The translations under genes and the position numbers were made by a program. From positions 62,001 to 126,000 of the forward strand of contig NZ_BALU01000003.1 of the NCBI RefSeq assembly GCF_000615285.1: a stretch of DNA of 64,000 nt, in the 5' to 3' direction. Shown here piece after piece: positions 25,649 to 35,325 of this stretch. Origin of the DNA: Lactobacillus kitasatonis DSM 16761 = JCM 1039. GTDB lineage: Bacteria; Bacillota; Bacilli; Lactobacillales; Lactobacillaceae. Position 1 is the stretch's first letter. Every line of letters begins with the position of its first letter. The notes beneath the pieces were generated by a model. The model searched no databases. It saw nothing but the letters and a program-made list of their open reading frames with translations, and had not been told where the DNA came from.

Positions 25649-25882
25649 TTACATCATCTTATGCTTTTTCATTCGTTCTTCGAAGATACCGTTGATTAAG
25701 TCAGTCATTTCTTGCTTTTGACTTTCAGTTGGCTCGCCATCTTCAAATGCCTTGTATAAATCCACATGTTCACGAGCAATCAACTTGCAGGTGCTTTCAG
25801 TAGCATGCTTTCTAAAGATCTTTGGAATCTTCTTCAAATATTCTGGTTTTACTAAAGCGATAATTTGTTCGTTTGCTGTCAT
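25649..25882 (-). CDS. Small hypothetical helical protein
   Basis: The start is ATG 25882 after GGAGGG (the longer frame to 25942 has no ribosome site). The 77-residue product (MTANEQIIALVKPEYLKKIP) is helical and charged, with a Lys-rich tail ERMKKHKMM; no signal peptide. I do not recognise it. It lies just downstream, same strand, of the flavin monooxygenase, with a 78-bp gap. Confidence 0.6.
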   Translation of the reverse strand: MTANEQIIALVKPEYLKKIPKIFRKHATESTCKLIAREHVDLYKAFEDGEPTESQKQEMTDLINGIFEERMKKHKMM

Positions 25883-25960
25883 CTCGTATCCCTCCACACA
25901 AAATATAAGAGTTATTTTAAGCTTAAAGAATAAATCTTGCAATTTAAAATATTACTTCTT

Positions 25961-27037
25961 TCATTTAAAAGAGAAGAGTTTCTTCTTATTTTCTTTGTCT
26001 TTAAAATGTTTCTTAACCTTCGGAACCACTTCATTACCATAGATTTCAATAGCCTTCATAATATCTTCATGTGGCATAGAAGCGATTGGCAAATGCAAGT
26101 AGAAACGAGTTAAGCCCAATGTTTCCATCATCTTGATAATCTTATTTGCTACGGTCCCACTATCACCAACAAACATTACGCCATCATCGGCAATACCTTC
26201 AAGATATTGATTATAAGTCATACCAGTCCAATTTGGTCGTTCCTTACTGATCGTATCAACAAGCAATTTAGTTGGGTAGAAGTATTCTTTGATTGCTTTG
26301 TCTTTATCATCACTAAGCCAGCCCCATGAGTGAGCCGCAATTGGCATTTTGCTTAAATCTTGTCCTGTTCTTTCCGCAACTGCCTTGTAAAGCTTAATCA
26401 AAGGTGCGAAGTGTTCCATCTTACCGCCGATAATCGCATAAACGATTGGCAGGCCCATCTCAGCTGCACGAATCGTGGAAGCAGGACTACCACCTGTAGC
26501 TAGTGAGATTGGTAAAGGTTTTTCAGGGCGAGGGTAGATACCAATATGATCTACCTTAGGTGTGAACTTACCGCCAGGCCAATCTAAAATTTCATTTTTG
26601 TTCATGGCTAACAACATATCTAACTTTTCTTTGAATAAATCATCGTAATCATTTAGATCATAGCCAAATAAATCAAAAGCTTCAGTGAATGATCCACGTC
26701 CAGCCATGATTTCGATTCGACCAGGAGCAACTGCATCCATTGTGGCATATTGCTCATAAACTCTGATTGGATCAATCGTTGGCAAGTTGGTCGTTGCACT
26801 TGAAAGATGGATTTGCTTTGTTTTTGAAGTGGCCATTGCTAGAACTATCTCAGGTGCAGATACTGCGAAATCTTTTCTATGGTGTTCACCAATTGCATAA
26901 GCATCGATGCCTAATTTATCTGCTAAAACTATTTCATCAACTAAATCTCTAATTCTTTGGTCATGACTGATTGCCTTACCAGTCTTTTCAAGTGGGGTTG
27001 TTTCTCCAAAAGTTGAAATACCTAATTCTACATTCAT
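25961..27037 (-). CDS. LLM-class flavin-dependent oxidoreductase (luciferase-like)
   Basis: 358 residues from ATG 27037 after GGAG. The TIM-barrel bacterial luciferase-like pattern is clear: N-terminal LGISTFGETTP, IDAYAIGEHHRKDFAVSAPE, IHLSSATTNLPTIDPIRVYEQYA, MDAVAPGRIEIMAGRGSFTEAF, LPISLATGGSPAST and a C-terminal FYLHLPIASMPHEDI. Such enzymes use reduced FMN to oxidise small organic compounds; LLM members in lactobacilli have no established substrate. Intact and cytoplasmic. Confidence 0.88.
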   Translation of the reverse strand: MNVELGISTFGETTPLEKTGKAISHDQRIRDLVDEIVLADKLGIDAYAIGEHHRKDFAVSAPEIVLAMATSKTKQIHLSSATTNLPTIDPIRVYEQYATMDAVAPGRIEIMAGRGSFTEAFDLFGYDLNDYDDLFKEKLDMLLAMNKNEILDWPGGKFTPKVDHIGIYPRPEKPLPISLATGGSPASTIRAAEMGLPIVYAIIGGKMEHFAPLIKLYKAVAERTGQDLSKMPIAAHSWGWLSDDKDKAIKEYFYPTKLLVDTISKERPNWTGMTYNQYLEGIADDGVMFVGDSGTVANKIIKMMETLGLTRFYLHLPIASMPHEDIMKAIEIYGNEVVPKVKKHFKDKENKKKLFSFK

Positions 27038-27106
27038 GGTAGGTCACTCCTTTAAATTTTTTCTTTAAAAATATAACTAACTTATTTTTAGTAAGTAAAT
27101 AATATC

Positions 27107-27823
27107 ATGTGTTTTAAGAAAAGACAACTACAAGTAGAAGGCAAGAAGAACATTACTTCCTTTGAATTAATGCCATATTTGTTAAGTAACTGCGAAACCA
27201 CTGATGATGTTAAGAAAATTTTAGCTGATGCAAGTATTTTAAACGTTAGTTTCTCAGAGAAATTACCTGCAGCTGACTAGCACTGGATCTTAAGCGATAA
27301 ATCTGGCAAGAGCATCGTAGTTGAATCAACTAAGAATGTTTTGCACGTTTACGATAATCCAGTTCATGTTTTGACCAACAATCCTGAATTTCCAGACCAA
27401 TTGATTAAGTTGAGCGACTATTCTGATGTTACTCCACATAATCCTAAGAATACTTTGATTCCTAATGTCGATCTTAACTTGTACAGCAGAGGCCTTGGTA
27501 CTCATCATTTGCCTGGAGGTATGGATTCAAGTTCTCGTTTCGTAAAAGTAGCATTTACTTTATCACATGCTCCAAAAGGTAAGGACGAAGCAGAAAATGT
27601 AACTAACTTCTTCCATATTTTACATGCTGTTGAACAAGCTAAGGGCTTGGATGAAGTAGAAGACAATCGCTATGAATACACCATGTACACTGACTGCATG
27701 AACTTGGATAAAGGTATTTTGTACTTCACCAATTATGATAATAATCACATCAATGCAGTAGATATGCATAAAGCAGATTTGGATTCAGAAGATTTGATTT
27801 GCTTTGACTTGTTTAAGAAGTAA
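27107..27823 (+). pseudogene. bsh: Bile salt hydrolase / choloylglycine hydrolase, N-terminally deleted with nonsense mutation
   Basis: From about 27140 the frame reads VEGKKNITSFELMPYLLSNC and ADASILNVSFSEKLPAAD, then TAG 27278-27280 where the family has Leu before HWILSDKSGKSIVVES, and goes on in the same frame through VLTNNPEFPDQL, LGTHHLPGGMDSSSRFVKVA and YEYTMYTDC to TAA 27823. This is the C-terminal two-thirds of an Ntn-hydrolase of the bile salt hydrolase / penicillin V acylase family. The first ~120 residues, with the catalytic Cys2, Arg and Asp, are absent; the ATG-TGT at 27107 mimics the Met-Cys start but has no ribosome site and no family sequence after it. Non-functional. Confidence 0.88.
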
Positions 27824-27853
27824 GATATTGAATATATGAATTAGTTAGAAAGA

Positions 27854-27882
27854 AAGAGAATTTGAAAATGAATTCTCTTTTT
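27854..27882 (+). terminator. Terminator after the bsh remnant
   Basis: AGAGAATT and AATTCTCT arms followed by a TTTTTATTTT tail. Confidence 0.7.
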
Positions 27883-28051
27883 ATTTTGTTTAAAGCATAC
27901 CAAAATCACTCAAGCCAATAGGTATAACTTGAGGAGGAGGTTAATTCTAAAAAGTTAGTATAAATGGTATACACAAGAATTCCTCACTTAAGCAAAATAT
28001 TATTTTAATTAGAAAATCATTTATAAAGCAAATACACAAGAAATAAATAAA

Positions 28052-28085
28052 AAATAACTTGGTAAAATTAATTACCAAGTTATTT
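28052..28085 (-). terminator. Terminator of ppc (bidirectional shape)
   Basis: AATAACTTGGTAA and TTACCAAGTTATT arms with T-rich sequence on both outer sides. Confidence 0.8.
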
Positions 28086-28090
28086 TTATT

Positions 28091-30829
28091 CTAACCTGAA
28101 TTACGCAAACCTGAAGCCACACCGTTGATGGTGATAGGAATGATACTGTGGTAAACACCTGAGATTTCATCTTCACGACCACGTTTAATCATTTCGATTT
28201 GGATGTAGTTCAAAATGTTAAAGTAAGGCATTCTGTAGTCCAAACTTTGCTTCAAAATAGGAGCTTCAGCTAAAAGTTCATCATGATTTTCAATTTGTAA
28301 GATGACTTTTTTAGTTAATTGCCATTCCTTGTAGATGATGTCAAAGACTTTCTTAGCTTCTTCATCATCGCAAAGGTTAGTGTATTCTCTAGCAATTTCC
28401 ATGTTTGATTTGGATAAAACCATATCAACATTAGAAAGCAGAGAGTTAAAGAATGGCCAGCCTTTGTACATTTCTTGCAATTCCTTCAAGTTATTTGGAT
28501 CAGCATCAATAAAGTGCTTAAAGGCTGAACCTACACCATACCACCCTGGGAACATGATTCTACTTTGTGACCAAGAGAATACCCAAGGGATAGCTCTCAA
28601 ACCTGAGAAGTCAGTAAGTTTCTTTCTTGAGGCTGGACGAGAACCAATATTTAAGTTAGAAATTTCCTTGATAGGAGTAGCTTGGAAGAAGAAGTCAAGG
28701 AAAGCAGGATTTTCGAAAACAAGCTTGCGATAAATCTTGTTACTTTCATCAACGATTTTGTCCATTGATGAACGGAATTCTTGAATATGATCTTCGCTGA
28801 CGATTTGCTTTGAAACCATGCGATCAATTGCAGCGGAAGCAAGCATTTCTAAGTTGTAGTATGCAGTGTCCTTGTTGCCGTACTTGTTTTGAATGATTTC
28901 ACCTTGTTCAGTCATACGAATTCGATCGTTGATTGATTTAAATGGTTGAGCAGTAATGGCTTCGTATGAAGGACCGCCACCACGGCCAACAGTACCGCCA
29001 CGACCATGCATGTAGGTGATCTTAACGCCCATCTTTTCACCGATTGCAGTTAAATCTTTTTGAGCTTTGTAAAGGTTCCAGCATGATGCAAGGTAACCAC
29101 CGTCTTTGTTGGAGTCTGAGTAGCCAAGCATGATTTCTTGGTAGTTGTATTGGGATGCAAGCCACTTCTTAACGATAGGGAAGTTCAAGTATTCAGTGAT
29201 AATATCACGTGCGTTAAGCAAGTCTTCTACGGTTTCAAATAATGGCACAACTTGAACACGAGATTTTTCACCATCTAAAAGATCGTATTCTTTCAACATA
29301 ACTGCTTGTTCAAGCATGTCAGAAACACTTTCGGTATGAGAAATGATGTGTTGCTTAATAACATCTTCACCTAAGCGATCTTTTAATTGACGTGCAGTCT
29401 TGTAGATCTTTAATTCCTTTTGCAACAATTCAGACTTAGGCTTGTTGTTTGCATGCAAATTACGTGGATCATTTTCAAGTTCATTAAGCAAAAGTTTGAT
29501 CTTTTCATCTTCACTTAAATCACTGTAATTGTCACAAATACCAGCACTCTTAAGAAGTTCTGCTACACAAGCTTCGTTGACACTAGAATCTTGACGCATA
29601 TCGATAGTTGCCAAGTGGAAACCAAAGACATCAATTGCTTCTAAAATTTCAGTAAAGAAACTGTGAGTTACTGCTTGATCATGGTCTTCATCGAGTGAAG
29701 CCTTGATAGTTTCAAGATCAGCCTTGAATTCTTGAGGATTGTTGTAGACAGGAATATTGTCAAGATTTTCAAGATCACGTGGCTTGATAAAGATATTTTT
29801 GTCAATTATGCCTAAAAGTTGCTTTTCAGTATGAACTAAACGACTTTCGATGTAGTAGAAAGCACGACGATATGGTTCATTAGTTCTAAATGGTGAGTCA
29901 TCGTTTGAAAGTTCAGAAAGCTTTTCAACTGCTGTAGAAGGTTCCATGTAAGAAGTTGAAAGGGAGATAGCTCTATATAACTTCTTTAATTCCTTCATGT
30001 AGTATTCAAAGATCACTTGACTTTGTAAAGTAGCACTTAATTCCAAGGTGTCAGCTGTTACGTATGGGTTTCCATCACGGTCGCCACCGATCCACATGCC
30101 CATAGTGATAGGAGTAGCATGATCAAGAGTTAAATCATGTTCCTTAGCAAGTTCTTTGTAACGAGCAGTGAACTTAGTAATTGCAGGAATCAAAGCTTTA
30201 GGATAGTAGGCTAAAACGTTAGTAATTTCGTTTGACACCTTTAATTTGTGTCCACGGATAATATCTGTTTGCATCAAAATTTCAATGCAGGCACGAAGTT
30301 GTTCGGTCCATTCTTTTTGGTTGATAGTACCGTTTTTAACAACGCGGTAGCTACGTAAAAGATGATGAATTTTATCAGTCAATTCAAGGACAGTTTTTCT
30401 TTGAATTTGAGTAGGGTGTGCTGTTAGAACAGGAACAACATTAACGTTTTCAAGGATTCTTTTAGCATCGCCCTTCTTAGCAACGAGATCGATAGTATCA
30501 CTTAATTTTCCTAAGTAATCTTGATCGGTGTTGTTAAAAACGTTAACCTTGCTGGCTAATTCTACGTCTTCAGAGATGTTGATTAATAAAGGCAAAGTAG
30601 CAAAGTAACGAGCAACGACAATCATTTCACGATTGTTTAAAGCAGAAATTTTATCTTCTAGTTGCTTTTGATCTTTACTAGCTGAGGTGTTGATTAAGTC
30701 TTGAATCTTAGCAAAGGCTTCGTCACCAATTAATTGGCGGGTAGATTCGTTAAGTAAGTTAGTCAAGATTTTTACTTCTTCAGCTACAACAGCTTGATCG
30801 CTGCTGTTTTCTAATTTTGTAAAAGTCAT
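28091..30829 (-). CDS. ppc: Phosphoenolpyruvate carboxylase
   Basis: I start at ATG 30829 ([12 protein letters not shown]) after GAAAGGAAG; the frame is open 11 codons further. At 912 residues it is full length. Hallmarks are [14 protein letters not shown] with the catalytic His near residue 140, [47 protein letters not shown] and the invariant C-terminus [13 protein letters not shown]. It carboxylates PEP with bicarbonate to oxaloacetate, feeding aspartate synthesis in a bacterium lacking a full TCA cycle. Divergent from the UvrA-like gene; the 145 bp between them must hold both promoters. Intact. Confidence 0.97.
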   Translation of the reverse strand: MTFTKLENSSDQAVVAEEVKILTNLLNESTRQLIGDEAFAKIQDLINTSASKDQKQLEDKISALNNREMIVVARYFATLPLLINISEDVELASKVNVFNNTDQDYLGKLSDTIDLVAKKGDAKRILENVNVVPVLTAHPTQIQRKTVLELTDKIHHLLRSYRVVKNGTINQKEWTEQLRACIEILMQTDIIRGHKLKVSNEITNVLAYYPKALIPAITKFTARYKELAKEHDLTLDHATPITMGMWIGGDRDGNPYVTADTLELSATLQSQVIFEYYMKELKKLYRAISLSTSYMEPSTAVEKLSELSNDDSPFRTNEPYRRAFYYIESRLVHTEKQLLGIIDKNIFIKPRDLENLDNIPVYNNPQEFKADLETIKASLDEDHDQAVTHSFFTEILEAIDVFGFHLATIDMRQDSSVNEACVAELLKSAGICDNYSDLSEDEKIKLLLNELENDPRNLHANNKPKSELLQKELKIYKTARQLKDRLGEDVIKQHIISHTESVSDMLEQAVMLKEYDLLDGEKSRVQVVPLFETVEDLLNARDIITEYLNFPIVKKWLASQYNYQEIMLGYSDSNKDGGYLASCWNLYKAQKDLTAIGEKMGVKITYMHGRGGTVGRGGGPSYEAITAQPFKSINDRIRMTEQGEIIQNKYGNKDTAYYNLEMLASAAIDRMVSKQIVSEDHIQEFRSSMDKIVDESNKIYRKLVFENPAFLDFFFQATPIKEISNLNIGSRPASRKKLTDFSGLRAIPWVFSWSQSRIMFPGWYGVGSAFKHFIDADPNNLKELQEMYKGWPFFNSLLSNVDMVLSKSNMEIAREYTNLCDDEEAKKVFDIIYKEWQLTKKVILQIENHDELLAEAPILKQSLDYRMPYFNILNYIQIEMIKRGREDEISGVYHSIIPITINGVASGLRNSG

Positions 30830-30974
30830 AGGATCTTCCTTTCGTAATTTGGTTAAATCCACGATACCAAAAGTTAATAGAAAAATAAATGAAAAGGTAG
30901 TGCTATTTATACTAATTTATAAAAGAAATTCTATAATTAATTATGTTGAAAATAAAAAACTAGAGGAAGAGATT

Positions 30975-33479
30975 ATGGCGTTACCAACAAAAATTGAAGT
31001 ACGTGGTGCAAAAGTCCACAACTTAAAGAATATAGATGTCGATATTCCTTTGCACAAATTCGTCGCTATTTCAGGTTTATCCGGTTCAGGTAAATCTAGC
31101 TTAGCAATGGGTATTCTTTATGAAGAAGGCTCACGTCGCTATTTAGATGCTTTATCAACTTATATGCGTCGTCGAATCAAGCAGGGGACACAAGCAGATG
31201 TAACCAGTGTAAAACATATTCCATCTGCATTAGCACTCCGACAACGTCCTAGTGTTCCTAATGATCGAGCTACTGTCGGAACTACAACCGAAACTTTCAA
31301 TGTTCTACGTTTAATCTTTTCAAGATTGGGTTCACCAGTTTGTCCTAATGGTCATAGAGTCCCAGCTAGTCTAGAAATCGCAGAAGCTGCATCTAAGTCA
31401 GGACAAGATATGATGCGTATCACCTGTCCCACTTGTGGTGTTAAATTCTACGCATTCAGTGCTGAAGATTTTGCCTTTAACTCTGATGGTGCCTGCAAAA
31501 ATTGTGGTGGTACCGGTAAAGTTCGTCAACTTGATGAAGATAAATTAATTGCTGACGAAAATCTTTCCATTGAAGAGGGAGCAATAGCTTCATGGAGTCT
31601 ACCAGGTAGAAACTTTATGCCAAATGTTGCTCAACACGCTGGTGTTAGAATCGATATTCCGTTTAAAGATTTAACTGATAAAGAAAAAGATTTCATCTTA
31701 AATGGTCCAGAGAAAAAATACAAGATGGACTTTCTATCTGGAACCGGTCGTGTCTTCCATGACTTCAATGCTCTTTATGAAAATGCCCACCAAGCAGTTT
31801 TGCGTTCTGCCAAAAGTAGTAAGAGTGAACGAGCACAAAAGAGAATTGCGGAATTCTTTACTTATTCAACTTGTCCAGTTTGTCACGGGACGCGCCTTCG
31901 TCCAAAACTTTTGAATCAACTCGTTAATAGTAAAAATATTGATGAAGTTCAACATATGCAATTAGGTGATTTACCTGAATGGAGCAAAGACGTTTTAGCT
32001 AAATTGCCAGACGATATGCATAAGATAGCCAGTTCTTTAATCAACGAATTCACAAACAACTTACAGCCATTACTTGATCTTGGTCTTGATTATTTAACCA
32101 TGGCTAGAGCAGGTAACACATTATCCACCGGTGAATTGCAACGAATTCAATTGGCTAGAACTTTAAGAACTGAGACTACAGGTGTACTTTATGTTCTAGA
32201 TGAGCCTTCAATTGGACTGCATCCCGCTAACGTTGATGGCTTAATTAAAGTATTGCATAGACTAGTCGACCAAGGCAATTCATTAGTCGTAGTTGACCAC
32301 AACGTTGATATTATTAGTGCTGCTGATGAAATTATCGAAATAGGACCAGGATCTGGTGAACAAGGCGGTCAAATTCTAGATCAAGGTAGTCCAGCTGAGA
32401 TTAAGAACGATCCACAATCATTGATTGCACCGTATTTGAACGGTAAATCACAATTAATGGCAAGAAAAATAAGTGATGCGGTTAATACCGAAAGAATCAC
32501 TTTTGAAGTAGACAATTATTTTAACTTGCATGACGTCAAGGCCGGCATCCCTCTCAATCAAATTACCGCAGTTACTGGATTTTCTGGTGCTGGTAAAACT
32601 AGTTTAATTCTCGATTCACTTGTTCCAGCAATTCAGGATCAAAGCAAAAGTGAAAAGCTACCTAAACAAATCAAAGATTTTAATTCACCAATTCATAATG
32701 TGGTCAGTGTTGATGCTTCGCCAATAGGTAAAAGTACTCGTTCAACTGTTGCAACCTATACCTCAATCATGGACAATTTGCGCAAGCTTTTTGCGCGTCA
32801 ACCACTGGCAAAAGAAAAGCATTACACACCAAGCTACTTCTCCTACAACAATAAAGAAGGAGCTTGCCCAACTTGTGGTGGTACAGGAATTGTTACTTTG
32901 GATATTCAGTTTTTGCCAGACATGCAACAGACTTGTCCAACCTGTCATGGTGAACGCTACAATCCTAAAATTCAACAAATTAAATGGCATGATATGTCAA
33001 TCGTTGATATTTTAAACTTAGATATTAATGAAGCACTGCCTATCTTTAAGCGTGTACCAAAGATTGAACGTGAATTAGAATTACTCAAAGAAGTTGGATT
33101 AGATTATTTACACCTAGGTGAAAGCACACCAACTTTGTCAGGTGGGGAAGCACAAAGACTAAAGCTTGTGACTCACTTAAGTCATAAGCAAGATGACACT
33201 TTATTTGTCTTCGATGAACCAACTATTGGTCTTCATCCTTTGGATGTCAAAGTTTTAGTTCAAGTAATGCAAAAACTTTTAGACCAAGGTGCAACAATTA
33301 TTACAATCACACACGACTTGAACTTAATCGTAAATGCGGATTACATGCTAGATCTTGGTCCACGTGGTGGTGAAAACGGTGGTCAAATCGTTGCAGAAGG
33401 CAGACCTACTGATTTAATCAAGAAGCTAGAAAGCTTGACAGTTAAGTACTTAGCTAACTACTGGAAACAATTTAAATAA
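30975..33479 (+). CDS. UvrA-like ABC ATPase lacking the UvrB-binding domain (class II UvrA)
   Basis: ATG 30975 (MALPTKIEVRGAKVHNLKNI) follows GAGGAAGAGA. 834 residues, shorter than the ~940 of UvrA1. Two ABC modules are seen: Walker A SGLSGSGKSSLA (~34-45) and GFSGAGKTSLI, signatures LSTGELQRIQLAR and LSGGEAQRLKL, and zinc-type CxxC pairs (CPTCG/CKNCG, CPVCH, CPTCG/CPTCH). Between CPNGH and CPTCG there are only ~25 residues, where UvrA1 has the UvrB-binding domain. Such paralogues are linked to DNA damage tolerance or to drug self-protection rather than canonical excision repair. Intact. Confidence 0.9.
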   Translation: MALPTKIEVRGAKVHNLKNIDVDIPLHKFVAISGLSGSGKSSLAMGILYEEGSRRYLDALSTYMRRRIKQGTQADVTSVKHIPSALALRQRPSVPNDRATVGTTTETFNVLRLIFSRLGSPVCPNGHRVPASLEIAEAASKSGQDMMRITCPTCGVKFYAFSAEDFAFNSDGACKNCGGTGKVRQLDEDKLIADENLSIEEGAIASWSLPGRNFMPNVAQHAGVRIDIPFKDLTDKEKDFILNGPEKKYKMDFLSGTGRVFHDFNALYENAHQAVLRSAKSSKSERAQKRIAEFFTYSTCPVCHGTRLRPKLLNQLVNSKNIDEVQHMQLGDLPEWSKDVLAKLPDDMHKIASSLINEFTNNLQPLLDLGLDYLTMARAGNTLSTGELQRIQLARTLRTETTGVLYVLDEPSIGLHPANVDGLIKVLHRLVDQGNSLVVVDHNVDIISAADEIIEIGPGSGEQGGQILDQGSPAEIKNDPQSLIAPYLNGKSQLMARKISDAVNTERITFEVDNYFNLHDVKAGIPLNQITAVTGFSGAGKTSLILDSLVPAIQDQSKSEKLPKQIKDFNSPIHNVVSVDASPIGKSTRSTVATYTSIMDNLRKLFARQPLAKEKHYTPSYFSYNNKEGACPTCGGTGIVTLDIQFLPDMQQTCPTCHGERYNPKIQQIKWHDMSIVDILNLDINEALPIFKRVPKIERELELLKEVGLDYLHLGESTPTLSGGEAQRLKLVTHLSHKQDDTLFVFDEPTIGLHPLDVKVLVQVMQKLLDQGATIITITHDLNLIVNADYMLDLGPRGGENGGQIVAEGRPTDLIKKLESLTVKYLANYWKQFK

Positions 33480-33496
33480 AAAACTTCAAAAAAGTG

Positions 33497-33524
33497 TTGA
33501 CATTCATGATAATCTAATTAAAAT
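33497..33524 (+). promoter_or_regulatory. Promoter of the T-box/brnQ transcript
   Basis: TTGACA at 33497 and TAAAAT at 33519 with a 16-bp spacer, just upstream of the T-box leader. Confidence 0.6.
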
Positions 33525-33539
33525 AATTATTAACAATTT

Positions 33540-33824
33540 AATCAATCTGAAAGCAAAAGAAAGAAGAGTAATTTAATTCTTGATTAAAAGCGAGTCTCGA
33601 TAGGTGCAAGGAGATAAATCTAAGGTTAAATGAAAATCCCTTTCTAGTTCTGTTTCTTAATCAATAGTAAGAAGCAGTGGGAGCGCCCATTATAGTGTCA
33701 ACGTATCGCCATATTTTTATGGCCGCACGTGAAAGGTATTGTTAGAAATAGCAATATGAATAAAGGGTGGTACCACGCTAGAGCGTCCCTCAGTCAAAGA
33801 TAGTTTGGCTGAGGGACTTTTTTT
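33540..33824 (+). promoter_or_regulatory. Isoleucine T-box riboswitch controlling brnQ
   Basis: The leader has a T-box Stem I: AGAAAG/CTTTCT and ATTTAA/TTAAAT pair around a specifier loop with the S-turn AGTA (33567-33570) on one side and GAAAATCCC on the other. The specifier codon would be ATC (33636-33638), isoleucine. The T-box sequence AAAGGGTGGTACCACG is at 33762-33777. The terminator GTCCCTCAG/CTGAGGGAC plus T7 spans 33785-33824. Uncharged tRNA-Ile should stabilise the antiterminator and turn on the transporter. Specifier choice rests on the visible pairing and fits a branched-chain carrier. Confidence 0.9.
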
Positions 33825-33857
33825 GTGATCAGATGTATTTTTTTAGGAGGAGAAGAC

Positions 33858-35237
33858 ATGAAAGATCTCGAGTCTCAAAAGTTGACCTGGAAGCAATATT
33901 TGGTCGTTGCTTCACTATTATTCGGATTATTCTTTGGAGCAGGAAACCTAATTTTCCCACTTCATTTGGGCCAATTGGCTGGTTCTAACTGGGGAACAGC
34001 TGCTGTTGGTTTTCTAATCACTGGTGTATTATTGCCACTGCTTTCTGTATTAGCCGTTGCAATCACTCGTTCAGAAGGTGTTTATGATATTGGTAAACCG
34101 CTTGGTGCCGGATTTGCCGTAGTCTTTATGGTATTGATTCACGCAACAATCGGTCCTTTGTTTGGAACTCCAAGAACTGCAACTGTTTCATTTACAGTAG
34201 GTGTAGCACCATTCATTCCAAAGAATATGCAGACTCCAGCTTTACTAATCTTCTCTGCTTTGTTCTTTGTAGCCGCATTTGCTTTTTCATATCATGAAAA
34301 CAACATCTTATCTAACGTTGGTAAAGTTTTGAACCCATTATTCTTGAGCCTGCTTTTCTTAGTATTCGTCGTTGCATTTTTAAACCCATTAGGTAATCCT
34401 CAAACTGCAGCTGTTACTGCCGCGTACAAGCACTCAGCTTTGGTTAATGGATTCCTTGAAGGCTACAACACTATGGATGCCTTAGCTGGTTTAGCCTTTG
34501 GGGTAACCGTAGTCACAGCCGTACGCGGAATGGGACAAAAGGACGAAAAAAGCGTATCAAAAGTTGTTGCCAAATCAGGTGTAGTCGCCGTAGCTGCCAT
34601 CGGTTTAATCTACTTGTTACTCATCTTGATGGGTGTAATGTCACTTGGTAAGTTTAAAGTTTCTGACAACGGTGGTGTCGCATTTAACCAAATCGTTAAT
34701 TACTATGGCGGTATGTTCGGTCAAGCATTGCTTGCTTTCTTGTTAACAGTTACTTGCTTGACTACAGCTGTAGGTTTAGTTGCTGCATTTGCCCAAGACT
34801 TCCATAAGCATTTTCCAAAGGTAAGTTACCACACTTGGCTTGCACTTAGCTGCTTAGCTTCATTCTTCACTGCTAACTTTGGTTTGGATCAAATCATCTC
34901 ATGGTCAACTCCAATGCTTATGTTCTTGTACCCATTATCAATGGTATTGATCATCCTCTCAGTTTGTTCACCATTATTTAAAAAAGACGGTGTTGTTTAC
35001 TTCTTCGTAATCTTGTTCACTGTTGTACCTGCATTAGGCGACATGGTAGTTGCTTTCCCAAGCGTAGTTAGCCAAAGCAACTTTGGTTTAACAGTAGCTT
35101 CATGGAGAAACGCTTTGCCACTTGCCAGCATGGGATTGTCATGGTTAGTTCCAGCTTTAGTTGGCGTAGTAATTGGCTTGGTGGTTCACTTTGCTAGAGG
35201 ACAAAGAGTGGCTCAAGTTGAAGATGAATTAGAATAA
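33858..35237 (+). CDS. brnQ: Branched-chain amino acid:cation symporter BrnQ
   Basis: ATG 33858 (MKDLESQKLTWKQYLVVASL) after GGAGGAG. The 459-residue protein has about twelve hydrophobic segments and BrnQ/LIVCS hallmarks: LLFGLFFGAGNLIFPLHLGQ near the N-terminus, GPLFGTPRTATVSF around residue 95-110, and FLEGYNTMDALAGLAFG. It imports Leu, Ile and Val driven by sodium or protons. Control by the upstream isoleucine T-box fits this. A terminator follows. Confidence 0.95.
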   Translation: MKDLESQKLTWKQYLVVASLLFGLFFGAGNLIFPLHLGQLAGSNWGTAAVGFLITGVLLPLLSVLAVAITRSEGVYDIGKPLGAGFAVVFMVLIHATIGPLFGTPRTATVSFTVGVAPFIPKNMQTPALLIFSALFFVAAFAFSYHENNILSNVGKVLNPLFLSLLFLVFVVAFLNPLGNPQTAAVTAAYKHSALVNGFLEGYNTMDALAGLAFGVTVVTAVRGMGQKDEKSVSKVVAKSGVVAVAAIGLIYLLLILMGVMSLGKFKVSDNGGVAFNQIVNYYGGMFGQALLAFLLTVTCLTTAVGLVAAFAQDFHKHFPKVSYHTWLALSCLASFFTANFGLDQIISWSTPMLMFLYPLSMVLIILSVCSPLFKKDGVVYFFVILFTVVPALGDMVVAFPSVVSQSNFGLTVASWRNALPLASMGLSWLVPALVGVVIGLVVHFARGQRVAQVEDELE

Positions 35238-35248
35238 TTAATTTAATG

Positions 35249-35288
35249 ATCCTTTTCTCTATAGGTAGTTGGAGAGAAGGATTTTTAT
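35249..35288 (+). terminator. Terminator of brnQ
   Basis: ATCCTTTTCTCT pairs with AGAGAAGGAT, followed by TTTTATTTTT. Confidence 0.75.
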
Positions 35289-35325
35289 TTTTGCTATAAA
35301 ATATAAGTGAAATCAGGTGATTAAG

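Noticed and set aside
27107-27115. ATG-TGT start of the bsh remnant resembling the Met-Cys start of active bile salt hydrolases
   Set aside because: The following residues do not match the family N-terminus and no ribosome site precedes it, so the Cys is coincidental.
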